From positions 62,001 through 126,000 of the forward strand of contig NZ_MRAE01000001.1 in the NCBI RefSeq assembly GCF_002008345.1: a DNA stretch of 64,000 bases. Reading direction: 5' to 3'. This document shows, piece after piece, positions 53,481-63,287 of the stretch. A model generated the notes under the pieces. It was not told where the DNA came from. It did not search any database and saw nothing but the letters and a program-made list of their open reading frames with translations. The stretch comes from Clostridium tepidum. Its GTDB lineage: Bacteria > Bacillota > Clostridia > Clostridiales > Clostridiaceae. The translations under genes and the position numbers were made by a program. The stretch's first letter is position 1. Each line of letters starts with the position of its first letter.

Positions 53481-56400
53481 ATGAATAAAACAGCGATAAA
53501 AAACTTTGCAATCTGGGCAAGAAGAGAACTTATCGAAAAAGTTACTAAGAAAGCAAAGATATATGGTATAGAAAAAGATAAAGAAATGAAGAAGATGGAT
53601 ACTGCTCTTAATGGGCAGGTCCTGACTTCTGATGATAAAAAAGCAAGAAGAATATTAATTGAAAAAATAGATAAAGATGGCTTTGATGAAACTATAGAAG
53701 AGGTTGCTTATACATGGTTTAACCGTTTTATTGCCATAAGATTTATGGAAGTAAATGGATATATACCTAGCCATATAAGAGTTTTCACTTCAGAAAATAA
53801 TGAGTTTGAACCTCAGATTCTGTCAGAAGCTATACATATTGATTTACCAGGGCTTGATAAGTCAAAGGTTCTAGAACTTTATAATGCTGGTAACAAGGAA
53901 GAGGAACTTTTTAATTATTTATTTATTACTCAATGTAATGCTTTAAACGAAGTTCTTCCAGGTATGTTTCAAAAGCTTAATGACTACACAGAGCTTCTTC
54001 TCCCAGATGGACTTTTAAGAGATGATTCTGTAATAGATGTAATGATAAGTGAAATACCTGAGGAAGACTGGAAAGAACAAGTTCAGATAATAGGGTGGCT
54101 TTATCAGTATTATAACGAAGAACGTAAAAATGAAGTTATAAATATTTATAAGGGAAATGTAGCTAAGGAAGATATTCCTGCAGCAACACAGCTTTTTACT
54201 ACTGATTGGGTAGTTAGATATATAGTTGATAATTCATTAGGTAGGTATTGGATTGAACGAAATCCTGATAGTGATTTAAAAGACAAACTTGAATTCTTTG
54301 TAGTGCCAAAGAATGGAGAAATAGAATATATAGAAGAAAAAATAGATCCAAGAGATTTAAGAATTCTTGATGATTGTGTTGGCTCAGGTCATTTTCTCTT
54401 ATATGAATTTGATGTTCTTATGGAGATTTATAAGGAGTGTGGATATAGAGAAAGGGAAGCTGCTGAATATATTTTAAGTGAGAATCTATATGGTCTAGAT
54501 ATAGATGAGAGAGCAAGGCAAATTGCATATTTTTCACTTATGATGAAAGCACGTTCTTATAGCAGAAGAATTTTAAATAAAGGTATTGAGCCACATATAT
54601 ATGCAATACCTGATTCTAATAATATAGATAGAAAATATCTTGAAATATTTGGGAACGGCCTAGCATTAGAAGAAAAAGAAGTAGCAAAAAAGTCTATAGA
54701 GAAATTATTGGATACTTTTAAAGATGGAAAAAACTATGGCTCTATTTTAAAAGTTGAAAAAGTTGATTTTGAACTTTGTAGAAAATTTATAGAAGATATG
54801 GATTTAGGACAAATAGATTTATTTACTTATAACTTTGATGAATTCCAAAAGGAGATAAAGAATATAATCGATGTAGCTGAAGTTATGACTATAAAATATG
54901 ATGTAGTAGCTACAAATCCACCATATCTTAATAGGATGAATGGACAACTCAAGGAATATGTGAATAAAAAATATAAGGATTATAAAACAGATTTATTTTC
55001 AGTATTCATGTATCGAAATTTTGAATTTTGCAAACCAAATGGATACTCGGGTTTTATGACTCCATTTGTATGGATGTTTATAAAATCATATGAAGAATTA
55101 AGAAAATATATTATTGATAATAAGAGTATAGGGACTTTAGCACAGATGGAGTATTCTGCTTTTGAAGAAGCAACAGTGCCTATTTGTGCATTTGTGCTTA
55201 AAAATGGAAGAGAAAGTAACAATGGACTTTATTTCAGACTTTCTGAATTCACAGGCGGTATGCAAGTTCAGAAAGAAAAAATTCTTGAAGCAATAGACAA
55301 TCCAGATTGTGGCTATTTTTACGAGACAAGCAAGGATAATTTTGCGAAAATTCCTGGAATGCCAATAGCATATTGGGCGAGTGCCAATATAATTAAAGAT
55401 TTTGAAATTGGAACTTTGATGGAAGAAATGTTAGACGTAAAACAGGGTTTAGCAACAGCCGATAATAATAGATTTTTAAGATTATGGCATGAAGTAACTC
55501 AGGAAAAATGTAAATTTGACTCAAAGAATGCAGAAGATTTAATTGAGAGCAAGAAAAAATGGATACCATATAATAAAGGTGGTCAAAGAAGACAATGGTA
55601 TGGAAATTATGATTATCTTGTGAACTGGGAAAATGATGGATATGATATAAAGCATTTTACAGATTCGAATGGAAAGCAGAGATCTGTTGTTAGAAGTCCA
55701 GAATATCATTTTAAAGAAGCTATTACATGGGGACTTATTACTTCAGGTGGGTTTAGCATAAGATACAGAACACCTGGGGGAATTCATGATGTCTCAGGGA
55801 TGTCAGCTTTTTATAACGGAAAAGCTAATTTAAAATATATATTAGGCTTGATGGGAACATCTATATCAAACTATATTTTCAAGATGTTGAATCCAACTAT
55901 TAATTTACAAGTTGGTGATTTTAAAAATTTTCCTGTAATTATAGATAAAAAATTAGAAAATATTGTAATTGAAAAAGTTGCCAAGTGTATATATCTTTCA
56001 AAACTTGATTGGGATATGCACGAAACTTCTTGGGATTTTGAAAAGTCTCCATTACTTTCAAATAAGATGGATGGAAAAATTAAAACTGCTTATGAGAGTT
56101 ATAAAGGTGAAGTAAATGAAAGATTTGCAAAACTTAAAGAAAATGAAGAAGAATTGAATCGTATGTTTATAGAAATCTACGGACTTGAAGATGAGCTTAC
56201 TCCTGAAGTATCTGATAGAGATATTACTGTTGCAAAAATCTTCGACAGTAAAAAAGATATAGATGAAGAAATAAAAGGTAACAAGTATGTAATGACTCGT
56301 GAAGATGTGGTGAAGAATTTCTTATCCTACTTTATTGGTTGTGCCATGGGAAGATATTCTCTAGATGAAGAAGGACTTGTATTTGCTGGTGGAGAGTTTG

Positions 56401-57014
56401 ATTCATCAAAATATACTAGTTTCAGAGCAGTTGAAGATGGCATCCTTCCAATAACAGATCAAGAGTATTTTGAAGATGATATTGTAGAGTTATTTGTTGA
56501 ATTCTTAAAAATTACATTTGGAGAAGAACATCTAAATGAAAACCTTGATTTTATAGCTTCAGAGCTGAAGGGTAAGAAGAGCGATAGTAGTAGGGAAAGA
56601 ATAAGAAATTATTTCTTAAATGATTTTTATGAGGATCATTGCAAGATGTATCAAAAGCTTCCTATTTATTGGCAATATGACTCTGGCAAGAATGATGCTT
56701 GTAAGGGCTTATTTTATCTCCATAGATATGATAAAGATATGTTTGCAAAAATAAGAATTAACTATGTTTTTGAAGTGCAGGATAGGTATAAGCAAGAGCT
56801 TGTAAGAGTAGAAGACACTATTGCAGAGTCAAGTGGAAATAAAAAAATAGAACTTCAGAAACGTGCAGATGCACTTAAAAAGAAAATCATAGAATCTCAA
56901 CAATTTGAAGAGAAAGTCCAGCATATAGCAGATTCTTATATAGAAATAGACCTAGATGACGGTGTAAAAGAAAATTATAAAATATTTAAGGATGTATTGG
57001 CTAAAATTAAATAG
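53481..57014 (+). CDS. pglX: BREX N6-adenine DNA methyltransferase PglX (BrxX)
   Basis: 1177 residues. Motif I is ILDDCVGSGHFLLYEFDVLM near residue 297 and motif IV VVATNPPYLNRMNG near 478, with SENLYGLDIDERARQIAYFS between. The C-terminal half contains the target-recognition region (SGGFSIRYRTPGGIHDVSGM). PglX methylates one strand of a non-palindromic site to mark host DNA; BREX excludes unmarked phage DNA. The gene is intact; no homopolymer tract or inverted repeat suggesting phase variation was seen. Confidence 0.93.
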   Translation: MNKTAIKNFAIWARRELIEKVTKKAKIYGIEKDKEMKKMDTALNGQVLTSDDKKARRILIEKIDKDGFDETIEEVAYTWFNRFIAIRFMEVNGYIPSHIRVFTSENNEFEPQILSEAIHIDLPGLDKSKVLELYNAGNKEEELFNYLFITQCNALNEVLPGMFQKLNDYTELLLPDGLLRDDSVIDVMISEIPEEDWKEQVQIIGWLYQYYNEERKNEVINIYKGNVAKEDIPAATQLFTTDWVVRYIVDNSLGRYWIERNPDSDLKDKLEFFVVPKNGEIEYIEEKIDPRDLRILDDCVGSGHFLLYEFDVLMEIYKECGYREREAAEYILSENLYGLDIDERARQIAYFSLMMKARSYSRRILNKGIEPHIYAIPDSNNIDRKYLEIFGNGLALEEKEVAKKSIEKLLDTFKDGKNYGSILKVEKVDFELCRKFIEDMDLGQIDLFTYNFDEFQKEIKNIIDVAEVMTIKYDVVATNPPYLNRMNGQLKEYVNKKYKDYKTDLFSVFMYRNFEFCKPNGYSGFMTPFVWMFIKSYEELRKYIIDNKSIGTLAQMEYSAFEEATVPICAFVLKNGRESNNGLYFRLSEFTGGMQVQKEKILEAIDNPDCGYFYETSKDNFAKIPGMPIAYWASANIIKDFEIGTLMEEMLDVKQGLATADNNRFLRLWHEVTQEKCKFDSKNAEDLIESKKKWIPYNKGGQRRQWYGNYDYLVNWENDGYDIKHFTDSNGKQRSVVRSPEYHFKEAITWGLITSGGFSIRYRTPGGIHDVSGMSAFYNGKANLKYILGLMGTSISNYIFKMLNPTINLQVGDFKNFPVIIDKKLENIVIEKVAKCIYLSKLDWDMHETSWDFEKSPLLSNKMDGKIKTAYESYKGEVNERFAKLKENEEELNRMFIEIYGLEDELTPEVSDRDITVAKIFDSKKDIDEEIKGNKYVMTREDVVKNFLSYFIGCAMGRYSLDEEGLVFAGGEFDSSKYTSFRAVEDGILPITDQEYFEDDIVELFVEFLKITFGEEHLNENLDFIASELKGKKSDSSRERIRNYFLNDFYEDHCKMYQKLPIYWQYDSGKNDACKGLFYLHRYDKDMFAKIRINYVFEVQDRYKQELVRVEDTIAESSGNKKIELQKRADALKKKIIESQQFEEKVQHIADSYIEIDLDDGVKENYKIFKDVLAKIK

Positions 57015-57028
57015 AGGAGGTGGCAGGT

Positions 57029-59623
57029 TTGGACTTAGAAGAAATTGTAAAAGATTTACAGAAAAGATTTAAGGAACCCTATCCTGAATTTTATAATAGG
57101 AGAATTATCTTTTGGATGGATGGGGATAGAGAATTTGAAGATGAAATTGATAATCTTGAAATTCCAGATGTAAAAATAATAAAAATGTCTGAAAACAATA
57201 AGTTCAGAGTAAAAAAACTACTATCCTTTGATGACCAGGAGTCAGACTTTCTTGTATACTGCCCTCTTATTTTCAATGAAAAAGAAGATAATTGGATAAA
57301 TGATGTTATGAGATACAGTGAGGAATTTAGGGCAGATCTTGTATCTATACAGATTGACGAAATGAATTTACCAGATAGCATTGCTATTAGAAAGTCTGTA
57401 AAAGTTTATAAGAAGTTCTTTAATGCTAAAGCAAGAAGAGAACTTATAAAGAAAAAGGCAAGTAGAATTGAAAATCCCGCACATTTAGAACTTGCTATTA
57501 TGAGTGAGATTGCAGGATGTGAAATGCAGCCAGGACTTATTATCAGAGAAGTTTTGAAAGCCGGCATTGCAAATGATGAGAATGATATTTATCAGGAATT
57601 TATAAATTATGAAATAGATGAAACTTTCTGGAGAATGGTAGGACAAGGAACAGGTTATCAAAGTGAAGAAAAGAGCCTAGAAAATTTATCTATTCATATA
57701 CTGCTTACTGCAGCTTCAAGAAATATAAATAAAGAAGCATTTATAGGACTTGATAATTTTATTTCCAGTCCACATGAAGCTTTTTGTTTTCAATTTGTCG
57801 AGGACTGGCTTAGAAATGCTAATGAGAAAAGGAGCCTATATGAACTTGTCCGTTATGTAGAAAAAGAAATTCAACTTGATGAAAGACTGATGAATCTTGA
57901 TATAGCTCATTTTGAGAGCAACGAAGCTTTTCCATGTGTTGATGAAATTATACTTATAAAGCTTATGACAAACATTAAAAATAATATCATAGATCCTGAA
58001 GAGATTTCAGATATATATGATAAAAGAAGAGTTGTAGCCTGGTATGAAAAGTTTAGTTCATATTATGAAGGTATTTATAACATGGGTAAAATAAAGGATT
58101 TTTATAATAAAAACCAAGCATCATTCCATATGACAAGTGCGAAGGAAGTTTGGAAATGCTATACAGATAAATTTTATTTAATGGATACCTATTATAGAAA
58201 ATTTCAGAGGGCATATCAGAAAAGCCTTAGAAATTCAAATGCTAAGCTTGATGATTTATTTAAATTTACGGTAGATAGGGCTGAAGGTATATATAAACAT
58301 TGGTTTTTAGATAAACTTCTTACTAACTGGTCTAATGTTAGTGGTAAAGAGTTTGAAGAGTATGGAAAAATTTCTGAGATTAAACAGCAAGTTGACTTCT
58401 ATAACAATAATATTAAAAATGCTAAGACAAAAGTCTATGTAATTATTTCAGATGCAATGCGTTATGAGGTGGCAAAAGAACTTGCTATAGAATTAAAACA
58501 GGATATGCAATGTAAGATAGAAATTGATGATATGTTGGGGATATTTCCTACTATTACACCTTTTGGAATGGCTGCATTGCTTCCTAATAATGGGCTTCAA
58601 ACTGAAATTAGAAATAATAATCTCAAAGTTCTTATTGATGGCGAATCAACAGATATGCCTAATAGAGAAAAGGTTTTACAAAAGGCTAATAAGGATTCTA
58701 GAGTGCTTAAATATGACGATTTGATTCATATGAAGAGAGAAGAGAGAAAAGCTCAAGTAAAAGGTATGGAAGTTGTTTATATATATCATGATCAAATAGA
58801 TGCAGCCAGCCATACATCAGATTCTAGAGTTTTCTCTGCCTGTGATAAGGCTATAGATGAAATTAAGAATCTGGTTAGAATTCTTGTGCATGAGTTTTCA
58901 GCTGTAAATATAATGATTACCTCAGATCATGGTTTCCTCTATACTTATGAAGAGTTTACTGAGGATGATAAGGTATCTAAAGAAGGCTTTGAAGGTGTTG
59001 TTGATTATGGTAGAAGGTATGCAATAATGGATGAATCTGCTAATCCAAGTTTCTTGATGCCTATAAAATTTATTGATGAAGAATCAGGACTTAAAGGATT
59101 TGCACCGAAACAGAATATCCGTATTAAAAAGCAGGGCGGAGGAATTAACTTTGTTCATGGAGGAATTTCACTTCAGGAAATGGTTGTTCCACTAATTAGA
59201 TACAGACATTTAAGAAATGATAATAAAGAATATCAGAGAAACAGGAGTAAATATGATGTTAAACCTGTGGAACTTAATATTCTTTCAACAGGAAGAAAAA
59301 TTAGCAATATGATATTCAATCTGTCTTTCTATCAAAGTGAAATGCTTTCAGTAAATAGAGAAGCCGCTAATTTCCTTATTTATTTTGTTGATGAATATGG
59401 AGAAAAAGTTTCTGATGAAGTCCGTATTATAGCTGATAAGAATACGGATAATGAGCAGGATAGAGTGTTTAATGTAACTTTTAATTTGAAAGCCGGGAAA
59501 TATGATAATAAGAAGACTTATAATCTTGTTATCTATGAGGAATCAGGTCAGATTCTTCCAAAGAAGATTGAATTTATAATAGATATTCCCTTTGCCACAG
59601 GTGAATATGATTTCTTTAGTTAA
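57029..59623 (+). CDS. pglZ: BREX alkaline-phosphatase-superfamily protein PglZ (BrxZ)
   Basis: TTG 57029 lies eight bases after AGGAGG and gives 864 residues; the GTG at 57020 overlaps the RBS. The N-terminal region begins LEEIVKDLQKRFKEPYPEFY. The PglZ phosphatase core has VIISDAMRYEVAKELAIELK near residue 473, IYHDQIDAASHTSD near 585 and IMITSDHGFLYTYEEF near 630, the metal-binding Asp/His set of the superfamily. PglZ is the defining BREX component; some homologues are nucleases. Fifteen bases before brxL, with a GGGGGG-type RBS between. Confidence 0.92.
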   Translation: MDLEEIVKDLQKRFKEPYPEFYNRRIIFWMDGDREFEDEIDNLEIPDVKIIKMSENNKFRVKKLLSFDDQESDFLVYCPLIFNEKEDNWINDVMRYSEEFRADLVSIQIDEMNLPDSIAIRKSVKVYKKFFNAKARRELIKKKASRIENPAHLELAIMSEIAGCEMQPGLIIREVLKAGIANDENDIYQEFINYEIDETFWRMVGQGTGYQSEEKSLENLSIHILLTAASRNINKEAFIGLDNFISSPHEAFCFQFVEDWLRNANEKRSLYELVRYVEKEIQLDERLMNLDIAHFESNEAFPCVDEIILIKLMTNIKNNIIDPEEISDIYDKRRVVAWYEKFSSYYEGIYNMGKIKDFYNKNQASFHMTSAKEVWKCYTDKFYLMDTYYRKFQRAYQKSLRNSNAKLDDLFKFTVDRAEGIYKHWFLDKLLTNWSNVSGKEFEEYGKISEIKQQVDFYNNNIKNAKTKVYVIISDAMRYEVAKELAIELKQDMQCKIEIDDMLGIFPTITPFGMAALLPNNGLQTEIRNNNLKVLIDGESTDMPNREKVLQKANKDSRVLKYDDLIHMKREERKAQVKGMEVVYIYHDQIDAASHTSDSRVFSACDKAIDEIKNLVRILVHEFSAVNIMITSDHGFLYTYEEFTEDDKVSKEGFEGVVDYGRRYAIMDESANPSFLMPIKFIDEESGLKGFAPKQNIRIKKQGGGINFVHGGISLQEMVVPLIRYRHLRNDNKEYQRNRSKYDVKPVELNILSTGRKISNMIFNLSFYQSEMLSVNREAANFLIYFVDEYGEKVSDEVRIIADKNTDNEQDRVFNVTFNLKAGKYDNKKTYNLVIYEESGQILPKKIEFIIDIPFATGEYDFFS

Positions 59624-59638
59624 GGGGGGTGACTAGGT

Positions 59639-61687
59639 ATGGAAGATGTAAGTTCAAGAACTGAAATAAAACAAAAACTTAGAGAAAATTTTGATGGAAA
59701 AATAGTAGCAAAAGATTTGACTAAAAAAATCAAAGAAGGGGCTAATGTTCCCGTATATGTTCTAGAGTTTTTGCTTGGTCAGTATTGTAGTAGTGATGAT
59801 GAAGAAATTATTGAAAAGGGTATAGGAACAGTTAAAAAGATTCTTTCAGATAACTTTGTTAGACCTGATGAAGCTCAGAAAATACTTTCTATATTAAGAG
59901 AAAAAGGTAGCTTTTCCATTATAGATAAGGTAACAGTAAAACTAAACATAAGAAAAAATAGGTATGAAGCGGAGTTTTCAAACCTAGGACTTAGTGATAT
60001 TCCAGTACTAGAAGAATATCCAACAAGATATGATAGGCTTCTTTGTGGTGGTATATGGTGTATGATTCAACTTGATTATGATTATGATGAGAATGAGCAG
60101 AACAAAAATCCTATTAGCATTACAAGGCTTACACCTATTCAAATGCCACAGGTGGATATAAAAGAGCTTAAAGAAGGTAGAAGCAAATTTACAAAAGAAG
60201 AATGGATAGATGTTATGCTTCGTTCTATTGGTATGGAGCCTGATGAATTTGAAGAAAGAGAAAAATGGTTGTTGCTTACAAGATTAATTCCACTTGTGGA
60301 AAATAATTTTAATCTATGTGAATTGGGTCCCAGAAGTACAGGGAAATCTCATATTTATAAGGAGATTTCCCCTAATAGTATTCTTGTGTCTGGAGGACAG
60401 ACTACTGTTGCAAATTTGTTTTACAATATGGGAAGAAAGACAATCGGTCTTGTAGGGCTTTGGGATTGTGTAGCATTTGATGAAGTTGCAGGAATAAAAT
60501 TCAAAGATAATGATGGTATACAGATTATGAAAGACTATATGGCATCAGGCTCTTTTGCAAGGGGAAAAGAAGAAAAAGCCGCATCGGCTTCAATGGTATT
60601 TGTAGGTAATATTAATCAAAGTGTAGATGTACTTTTAAAAACTTCCAGCTTGTTTGATCCATTTCCAGAGGAAATGGCAATAGATACAGCTTTTCTTGAT
60701 AGAATGCATTGTTATCTTCCAGGTTGGGAGATTCCTAAATTTAGACCTGAGCATTTTACAAATGATTACGGTTTTATTACTGATTATCTTGCAGAATTTA
60801 TGAGGGAACTTCGCAAGGATCAGTATGGAGATAGCTTAGACAAGTATTTTAGATTAGGCAAGAATCTCAATCAAAGAGATACTATTGCAGTTAGAAAAAT
60901 GGTTAATGGATATTTGAAAATTGTATATCCACATGGTGAATTTACAAAAGATGATCTTGAAGAGATATTATGTCTATCTCTAGAAATGCGAAGAAGAGTA
61001 AAGGAACAATTAAAGAAGATAGGTGGTATGGAATTTTATGATGTGAACTTTTCATACATAGACCTAGATAATTTTGAAGAAAAGTATGTGGGTGTACCTG
61101 AAGAAGGTGTGGATAAGCTTATTCCTAATGGAATGCTGAATCCTGGACAAGTATATACAATTGCAAATGGTGGCAATGGAATGATAGGCTGCTATAGATT
61201 GGAGTCCCAGATGCTTCCAGGTAATGGAAAGTTTGAAAGAACAGGACTTGGTACTAATCGTGAAGCTAAGGAAGCAAGTAATACAGCCTTTAATTATCTA
61301 AAAGCCAATGGTAATAGGATTAGTGCTTCAATAAGTACAACTACAAAAGATTATATTATAAATTATCAAGATTTACAGGGTATAGGAATGACAGGGGAGT
61401 TGGCTCTTCCTACTCTAATTGCATTATGCTCAATTGCACTTGGAAAACCTGTTATAAGTAATTTGGCGGTGCTTGGAGAAATAAGTATCGGTGGAAGTAT
61501 TATGAAGGTTACAGAAATTGCAGATAGTCTTCAAGTTGCACTTGATAGTGGAGCAAAGAAAGTTCTTATACCTAGCACGTCCTTTGTAGATTTTGGAACA
61601 GTACCAGCTGAACTAATGAGTTCATTTCAAATAATTCCATATCAAAGTGCAGAGGATGCTGTATTTAAAGCTTTGGGGGTGGAGTGA
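59639..61687 (+). CDS. brxL: BREX Lon-like AAA+ protein BrxL
   Basis: 682 residues. An N-terminal domain (residues 1-190) is followed by the AAA+ core with Walker A ELGPRSTGKSHIYKEI near 229 and Walker B LWDCVAFDEVAGIKF near 275. A Lon-protease-like domain spans about 560-682 (GIGMTGELALPTLIALCSIA, ISIGGSIMKVTEIADSLQVA, SGAKKVLIPSTSFVDFG). The Lon catalytic serine context (GPSAG) is replaced by GMTGE, so proteolysis looks unlikely, in line with BrxL acting as a DNA-translocating MCM-like ring. BrxL marks this as type 1 BREX. Confidence 0.92.
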   Translation: MEDVSSRTEIKQKLRENFDGKIVAKDLTKKIKEGANVPVYVLEFLLGQYCSSDDEEIIEKGIGTVKKILSDNFVRPDEAQKILSILREKGSFSIIDKVTVKLNIRKNRYEAEFSNLGLSDIPVLEEYPTRYDRLLCGGIWCMIQLDYDYDENEQNKNPISITRLTPIQMPQVDIKELKEGRSKFTKEEWIDVMLRSIGMEPDEFEEREKWLLLTRLIPLVENNFNLCELGPRSTGKSHIYKEISPNSILVSGGQTTVANLFYNMGRKTIGLVGLWDCVAFDEVAGIKFKDNDGIQIMKDYMASGSFARGKEEKAASASMVFVGNINQSVDVLLKTSSLFDPFPEEMAIDTAFLDRMHCYLPGWEIPKFRPEHFTNDYGFITDYLAEFMRELRKDQYGDSLDKYFRLGKNLNQRDTIAVRKMVNGYLKIVYPHGEFTKDDLEEILCLSLEMRRRVKEQLKKIGGMEFYDVNFSYIDLDNFEEKYVGVPEEGVDKLIPNGMLNPGQVYTIANGGNGMIGCYRLESQMLPGNGKFERTGLGTNREAKEASNTAFNYLKANGNRISASISTTTKDYIINYQDLQGIGMTGELALPTLIALCSIALGKPVISNLAVLGEISIGGSIMKVTEIADSLQVALDSGAKKVLIPSTSFVDFGTVPAELMSSFQIIPYQSAEDAVFKALGVE

Positions 61688-61750
61688 TTTTGAATATATT
61701 AGTAATAAAACTTGTCATTATAAAATGTTGAAAGGGGTTGACTTAATTTT

Positions 61751-62707
61751 ATGATTTTTACTGAAGAACAATTAAAAGATTATGCTAAGCCACTTAGTGA
61801 AACTGAAGAAAATCAATGTAAAAATGCTATAAGAATGGTATCAAATGCATTAAAAGATTTGGGTCTTAGTGAAAATGAAATGGAGACTATATATGGTGCT
61901 TCTACAGCATATCAAATTAGAATGAGTGGTGGTCTTAGTGGGTATGATATTAAATTGTTTTTGCAAGGTTCTTATGCAAATAATACAAATGTAAGAGGAC
62001 ATAGCGATGTTGACATTGCAGTAGTACAGGAGGATATATTTCGACCTGCATACAGATTAAATGTATCTGGAGCAGACTATGGATTTACAAATGCAACTCC
62101 CAGGATAAAAAGTTTTAAAGATGAAGTTGAAGATATATTAAGAAATCACTTTGGTAAAGATGTTGAAAGAAAAAATAAATCAATAAAAATTAATGGGAAT
62201 TCATACAGAAAGGATACCGATAGTGTACCATCAATGAGACATAGAGACTATAGACAAGATTATACATTTGATAAAGAAAACTATATCGGTGGTATTTTAA
62301 TAAAAGCTGATGATGGCCAAGAAATAATTAATTACCCAGAGCAGCATATAAAAAATGGTGTCGAAAAAAATAATGCTACAAATTATTACTTTAAAAAGAT
62401 GGTTAGAATTGCTAAAGAACTTAGATACCAAATGAAAGATTTAAGATATCCATATGCCCAAAAAGCAAGTTCTTTTGGTGTAGAATGTCTTTTGTGGAAT
62501 GTTCCAAATGAATACTTTACCAAATACAGTACCTATCGTTACGTTTTTGATGAGATTGTTGGGTACTTATATGATAATAGATATTCCACTCTTAATTTTA
62601 TGGAAGTTAATAATATAAAAAAATTATGTGATGATTCACCTGATAGACGAGATATTTACAAAGGGTTTATAGAAGAGTTGAAAGGTTTTTATGAATATGA
62701 AATCTAA
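61751..62707 (+). CDS. CBASS cyclic oligonucleotide synthase (CD-NTase)
   Basis: 318 residues. The nucleotidyltransferase signature QGSYANNTNVRGHSDVDIAV near residues 70-89 supplies the GS helix and DxD metal pair (about 85 and 87); the third carboxylate is in RKDTDSVPSMRHRDY near 155-157. The C-terminal helical OAS1-like domain includes LRYPYAQKASSFGVECLLWN. On phage infection such enzymes make cyclic di- or trinucleotides that trigger an effector. It begins 63 bases after brxL (RBS AAAGGGG) and overlaps the effector gene by 17 bases. The product nucleotide cannot be read from sequence. Confidence 0.88.
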   Translation: MIFTEEQLKDYAKPLSETEENQCKNAIRMVSNALKDLGLSENEMETIYGASTAYQIRMSGGLSGYDIKLFLQGSYANNTNVRGHSDVDIAVVQEDIFRPAYRLNVSGADYGFTNATPRIKSFKDEVEDILRNHFGKDVERKNKSIKINGNSYRKDTDSVPSMRHRDYRQDYTFDKENYIGGILIKADDGQEIINYPEQHIKNGVEKNNATNYYFKKMVRIAKELRYQMKDLRYPYAQKASSFGVECLLWNVPNEYFTKYSTYRYVFDEIVGYLYDNRYSTLNFMEVNNIKKLCDDSPDRRDIYKGFIEELKGFYEYEI

Positions 62708-63287
62708 AATAAATAATTTATTAAAATTATCGGCAATATTTTGTGTAATTATTTTTTTAGTTTTAAAATATTTAAAAGGTTCGGAGACATTGTTAGACAA
62801 CTGGGAGTTAATTACACAAGCTGCAGGATATAGTGCCATATTAACGTTGGTATATGAAAAATGGATTTGGAGGATAAATCCTTTAATCAAAATACCTAAA
62901 TTCAAAAAAGAATATGGTGGTTTAATAAAATATGAATATAATGGAATCCAAGGAACTAAAAATATAGATATAAAAATTTCTCAAACATTAACTAATGTAT
63001 ATGTTTCGATAAAAAGTGATGAGATTACAAGTAAAAGTATAACAAGTGAGTTAGTAGAAGAAAATAATAAATATGTGTTATATTATACTTATATCACTCA
63101 ACCCAAAAGTGAATTTAGTGATGAGAATCCTATCCAATATGGCACCTGTAAAGTGCTTGTTGACGATGTAAAGGAGTTTCATGGAATTTATTGGACAACC
63201 AGTAAAACCAAAGGCGACATTTACTTTGTAGAAAATAAAAAAGATAGCCAAGCAATTTTTTATCGCTCGACCTCTTTCCCTAAATAG
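62691..63287 (+). CDS. Cap15-like CBASS effector (two TM helices plus beta-barrel)
   Basis: 198 residues. Two N-terminal membrane helices (residues 8-27, LLKLSAIFCVIIFLVLKYL; 37-58, ITQAAGYSAILTLVYEKWIW) are followed by a beta-rich domain of about 130 residues (GGLIKYEYNGIQGTKNIDIK, NVYVSIKSDEITSKSI, YVLYYTYITQPK, YGTCKVLVDDVKEFHGIYWT). This is the S-2TM-beta build of Cap15, in which the barrel binds the cyclic nucleotide and the helices then disrupt the inner membrane, killing the infected cell. With the CD-NTase alone and no Cap2/Cap3 or HORMA genes it makes a minimal type I CBASS. Its 3' end overlaps the convergent relaxase gene by 28 bp. Confidence 0.82.
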   Translation: MNMKSKINNLLKLSAIFCVIIFLVLKYLKGSETLLDNWELITQAAGYSAILTLVYEKWIWRINPLIKIPKFKKEYGGLIKYEYNGIQGTKNIDIKISQTLTNVYVSIKSDEITSKSITSELVEENNKYVLYYTYITQPKSEFSDENPIQYGTCKVLVDDVKEFHGIYWTTSKTKGDIYFVENKKDSQAIFYRSTSFPK

